Assembly (NCBI GenBank): GCA_009693505.1
Contig: SHXD01000002.1
Span: forward strand, 34,634-98,633
Reading direction: 5' to 3'
Length of the DNA: 64,000 bases
DNA from: Limnohabitans sp.
GTDB taxonomy: Bacteria > Pseudomonadota > Gammaproteobacteria > Burkholderiales > Burkholderiaceae_C
In this document: positions 62,305-64,000 of the stretch, piece after piece
Numbering within the stretch: position 1 is the stretch's first letter
Layout: every line of letters begins with the position of its first letter
The notes under the pieces: generated by a model
Databases searched by the model: none
The model's input: the letters and a program-made list of their open reading frames with translations, nothing else
Told to the model about the DNA's origin: nothing
Translations under genes and position numbers: made by a program

Positions 62305-64000
62305 ATGCCCGATTCAAGCCCTCACGCCAAGAAGATTTGTCTCTCATTACAGGCAAAGGTCACTTCACTGCTGACCACAATTACCCTGGCATGTTGCACG
62401 CATATGTCATTCGATCCATGCATGCACATGCCCACATTAAGCACCTCAATTTAGATGCCGTTCGCGCATACCCTGGGGTGCGTTGGGTGGCATGCGCTGA
62501 AGATTTAAAAGCCTTGGGTGCAGGCACCATTGTCAATGCCATGACTGCCAAAGGCAAAGATGGTGAAGAACAAATACTGGCACTCATGCCCATATTGGCT
62601 GAAGGCACAGTTCGATTCGTGGGTCAACCTGTTGCAATGGTTTTTGCCATATCAGCGCTTTGCGCGCAAGATGCTGCCGAGCTTGCTGAAATCGAATACG
62701 AAGCGCTGGAAGCCAGTGTCGATCCAGAAAAAACAACGCTCTCATCGTCGATTCAGTTGCATGCCAATGCGCCTAGAAATGTGTCTTTGCATTTTGCGTC
62801 GGGCGATGCAGAACAAGTTAACGCGGCATTTGCCAAAGCCACTTACGCCAGCCAACTTCGGGTTTTAAGCCAAAGGCTCATGGGCGTTCCTATGGAGCCT
62901 AGGGCAGTCGTTGCCATCCATGACGCAGAAGCTGGCATCACAACAGTGCATACGCCCCATCAAGGCATTTTAGGCATGCGCAATTTTTTAGCAATGGCAT
63001 CAGGCGCTGCGCCTGAATCATTGCACATTGACGCCAACGATGTAGGGGGATCATTTGGACTGCGCGCCGGAGCTTACACCGAGCATGCCACTTTGGTGCT
63101 GGCTGCGCGCCACCTTGGCTGCGCTGTCAGTTGGGTTGGTTCTCGAAGCGAAATTTTTCTCAGCGATTGGCATGGGCGTGCCTTGATCTTAAATGGTGAA
63201 ATTGCACTCAATGCAGATGGCCACATATTGGCCATTCGATTCAAGGACCGCGTTGATTTAGGTGCCTACAACTGCATGATGAGCACCTTCATTGGCACGC
63301 GAAATCTTTCTATCACCATGGGCGGTGTCTACCAAATCCCGGCGCTCTACATGGAGTCGGAGGTGGTTTACACCAATACCACGCCAGTATCGGCCTATCG
63401 CGGCGCAGGGCGTCCCGACATCGCCTATGCCATCGAACGTTTGGTTGACTTTGCCGCGCACGAGCATGGCTTTGACCCTGTTGTTTTGCGGCGCAAAAAT
63501 TTCATTTCAGAATCTGCATTCCCCTACAAAACAGCCAATGGCAGCACCATTGATACATGCTTGAGTGAAAAGTTGCTTGACCGCGCACTAGTGATTTCCA
63601 ATTACGCAACATTTGAAGAACGTCGTGCTCAATCTTTAAGTCAAGGTCAATACCGCGGCATTGGCCTGTCTACTTTCCTAGAAGCGTCGGGTGCGGGTAC
63701 CGCGCCAAAAGACCAAGCTTGGGGTGAATTCAACGCCAATGGCTATTTGTATGTTTACGGCGTCACGGGGCCCTCTGGACAAGGTCACTCAACTTCATTT
63801 GCCAGCATCATCGAGAAAGCCTTGGGATGGCCGGCAGACCGTGTGAGATACGAGGCAGGCAAAGCAAATCAAAAATTGTTAGGCAACGGAACAGGCGGAT
63901 CGCGTTCTCTGTACGGCGCTGGCAGTGCCATTTTGGCCATGTGCCACCAAATGCTTGAATCCATCAAACCGCATGCCGCTAAGAAGATGGGTGTCGACAT
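62301..64000 (+). CDS. Molybdopterin-binding large subunit of a molybdenum hydroxylase (partial)
   Basis: The frame is open from ATG 62301 to the window end (566 codons), so the C-terminal part, which holds the catalytic Glu, is missing. ITGKGHFTADH at the start, VGGSFGLRAG near residue 250, and SAYRGAGRPD near residue 370 place it in the xanthine oxidase/CO dehydrogenase large-subunit family. The active-site loop is AYRGAGR, the so-called form II sequence, not the AYxCSFR of true aerobic CO dehydrogenase. So it is probably a hydroxylase of an organic ring or aldehyde; substrate unknown. Confidence 0.9.
   Translation, partial: MNARFKPSRQEDLSLITGKGHFTADHNYPGMLHAYVIRSMHAHAHIKHLNLDAVRAYPGVRWVACAEDLKALGAGTIVNAMTAKGKDGEEQILALMPILAEGTVRFVGQPVAMVFAISALCAQDAAELAEIEYEALEASVDPEKTTLSSSIQLHANAPRNVSLHFASGDAEQVNAAFAKATYASQLRVLSQRLMGVPMEPRAVVAIHDAEAGITTVHTPHQGILGMRNFLAMASGAAPESLHIDANDVGGSFGLRAGAYTEHATLVLAARHLGCAVSWVGSRSEIFLSDWHGRALILNGEIALNADGHILAIRFKDRVDLGAYNCMMSTFIGTRNLSITMGGVYQIPALYMESEVVYTNTTPVSAYRGAGRPDIAYAIERLVDFAAHEHGFDPVVLRRKNFISESAFPYKTANGSTIDTCLSEKLLDRALVISNYATFEERRAQSLSQGQYRGIGLSTFLEASGAGTAPKDQAWGEFNANGYLYVYGVTGPSGQGHSTSFASIIEKALGWPADRVRYEAGKANQKLLGNGTGGSRSLYGAGSAILAMCHQMLESIKPHAAKKMGVD

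Noticed and set aside
62301..64000. Calling the molybdenum enzyme a CO dehydrogenase
   Set aside because: The active-site loop is AYRGAGR, not the AYxCSFR needed for true aerobic CO oxidation.
1..64000. Mobile elements, CRISPR arrays, prophage genes and tRNA/rRNA genes
   Set aside because: No transposase, integrase, repeat-spacer array, attachment duplication or cloverleaf/rRNA pattern was recognised on either strand by reading; small tRNA genes could be missed without a search tool.

Overview
The window looks like a chromosomal stretch of a betaproteobacterium, most likely Burkholderiales near Comamonadaceae. This is inferred from gene content, not from a marker gene. The signs are many Bug-type (TctC) periplasmic receptors, repeated CaiB/BaiF CoA-transferases, a Liv-type ABC importer next to beta-oxidation genes, and an alternative caa3-like oxidase. 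I see no rRNA, tRNA, CRISPR array, phage gene or insertion sequence. Gene density is high, and almost everything is organised in short catabolic operons.

Layout. 0-1 kb: the 3' end of a Liv permease and a Rid-like protein. 1-14 kb: a carboxylic-acid uptake and beta-oxidation block (thiolase, hydratase/dehydrogenase, acyl-CoA ligase, livGFHMK, a strong terminator, a second ligase), with a divergent acyl-CoA dehydrogenase. 14-18 kb: a TauD-like dioxygenase, an M81/MlrC-like metallopeptidase, an aldo/keto reductase and a cupin. 18.1-21.2 kb: a GC-richer operon of CoA-ester lyase, CoA-transferase and a Bug receptor broken by one in-frame TAG. 21.4-26.4 kb: a promoter and the tightly coupled operon ketopantoate-reductase-like / APH-like kinase / enolase paralogue, facing an SDR and an RraA-like aldolase.

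26.5-28.5 kb: two divergent cobalamin-binding proteins, one like PpaA/AerR and one a MerR-B12 regulator like CarH/LitR. The latter is the only recognisable DNA-binding regulator in the window. 28.5-35.5 kb: a complete coxMNOP-like oxidase operon ending in heme O synthase. 35.7-50.7 kb: several Bug, CaiB, crotonase and quinone-reductase pairs; ilvE with an odd unsecreted solute-binding protein; gph; an amino-acid oxidase facing an ornithine-cyclodeaminase-family gene; a phoX remnant; and an MFS transporter with an iron-type alcohol dehydrogenase. 50.9-59.7 kb: an eight-gene operon of a two-subunit acyl-CoA dehydrogenase, Bug, dienoyl-CoA-reductase-like SDR, CaiB, crotonase, D-aminoacylase-like amidohydrolase and Bug. 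59.7-64 kb: another CaiB, then the start of a molybdenum hydroxylase operon (FAD, 2Fe-2S and Mo subunits; the last runs off the window).

Common logic: a Bug or Liv binding protein captures an organic acid, a ligase or CaiB enzyme makes the CoA ester, and dehydrogenases, crotonases, thiolase or lyase degrade it. The most unusual items are the kinase-enolase operon, whose enolase has lost an active-site His, and the pair of B12 proteins beside a terminal oxidase operon. All residue assignments come from reading motifs by eye; no alignment or database search was run.
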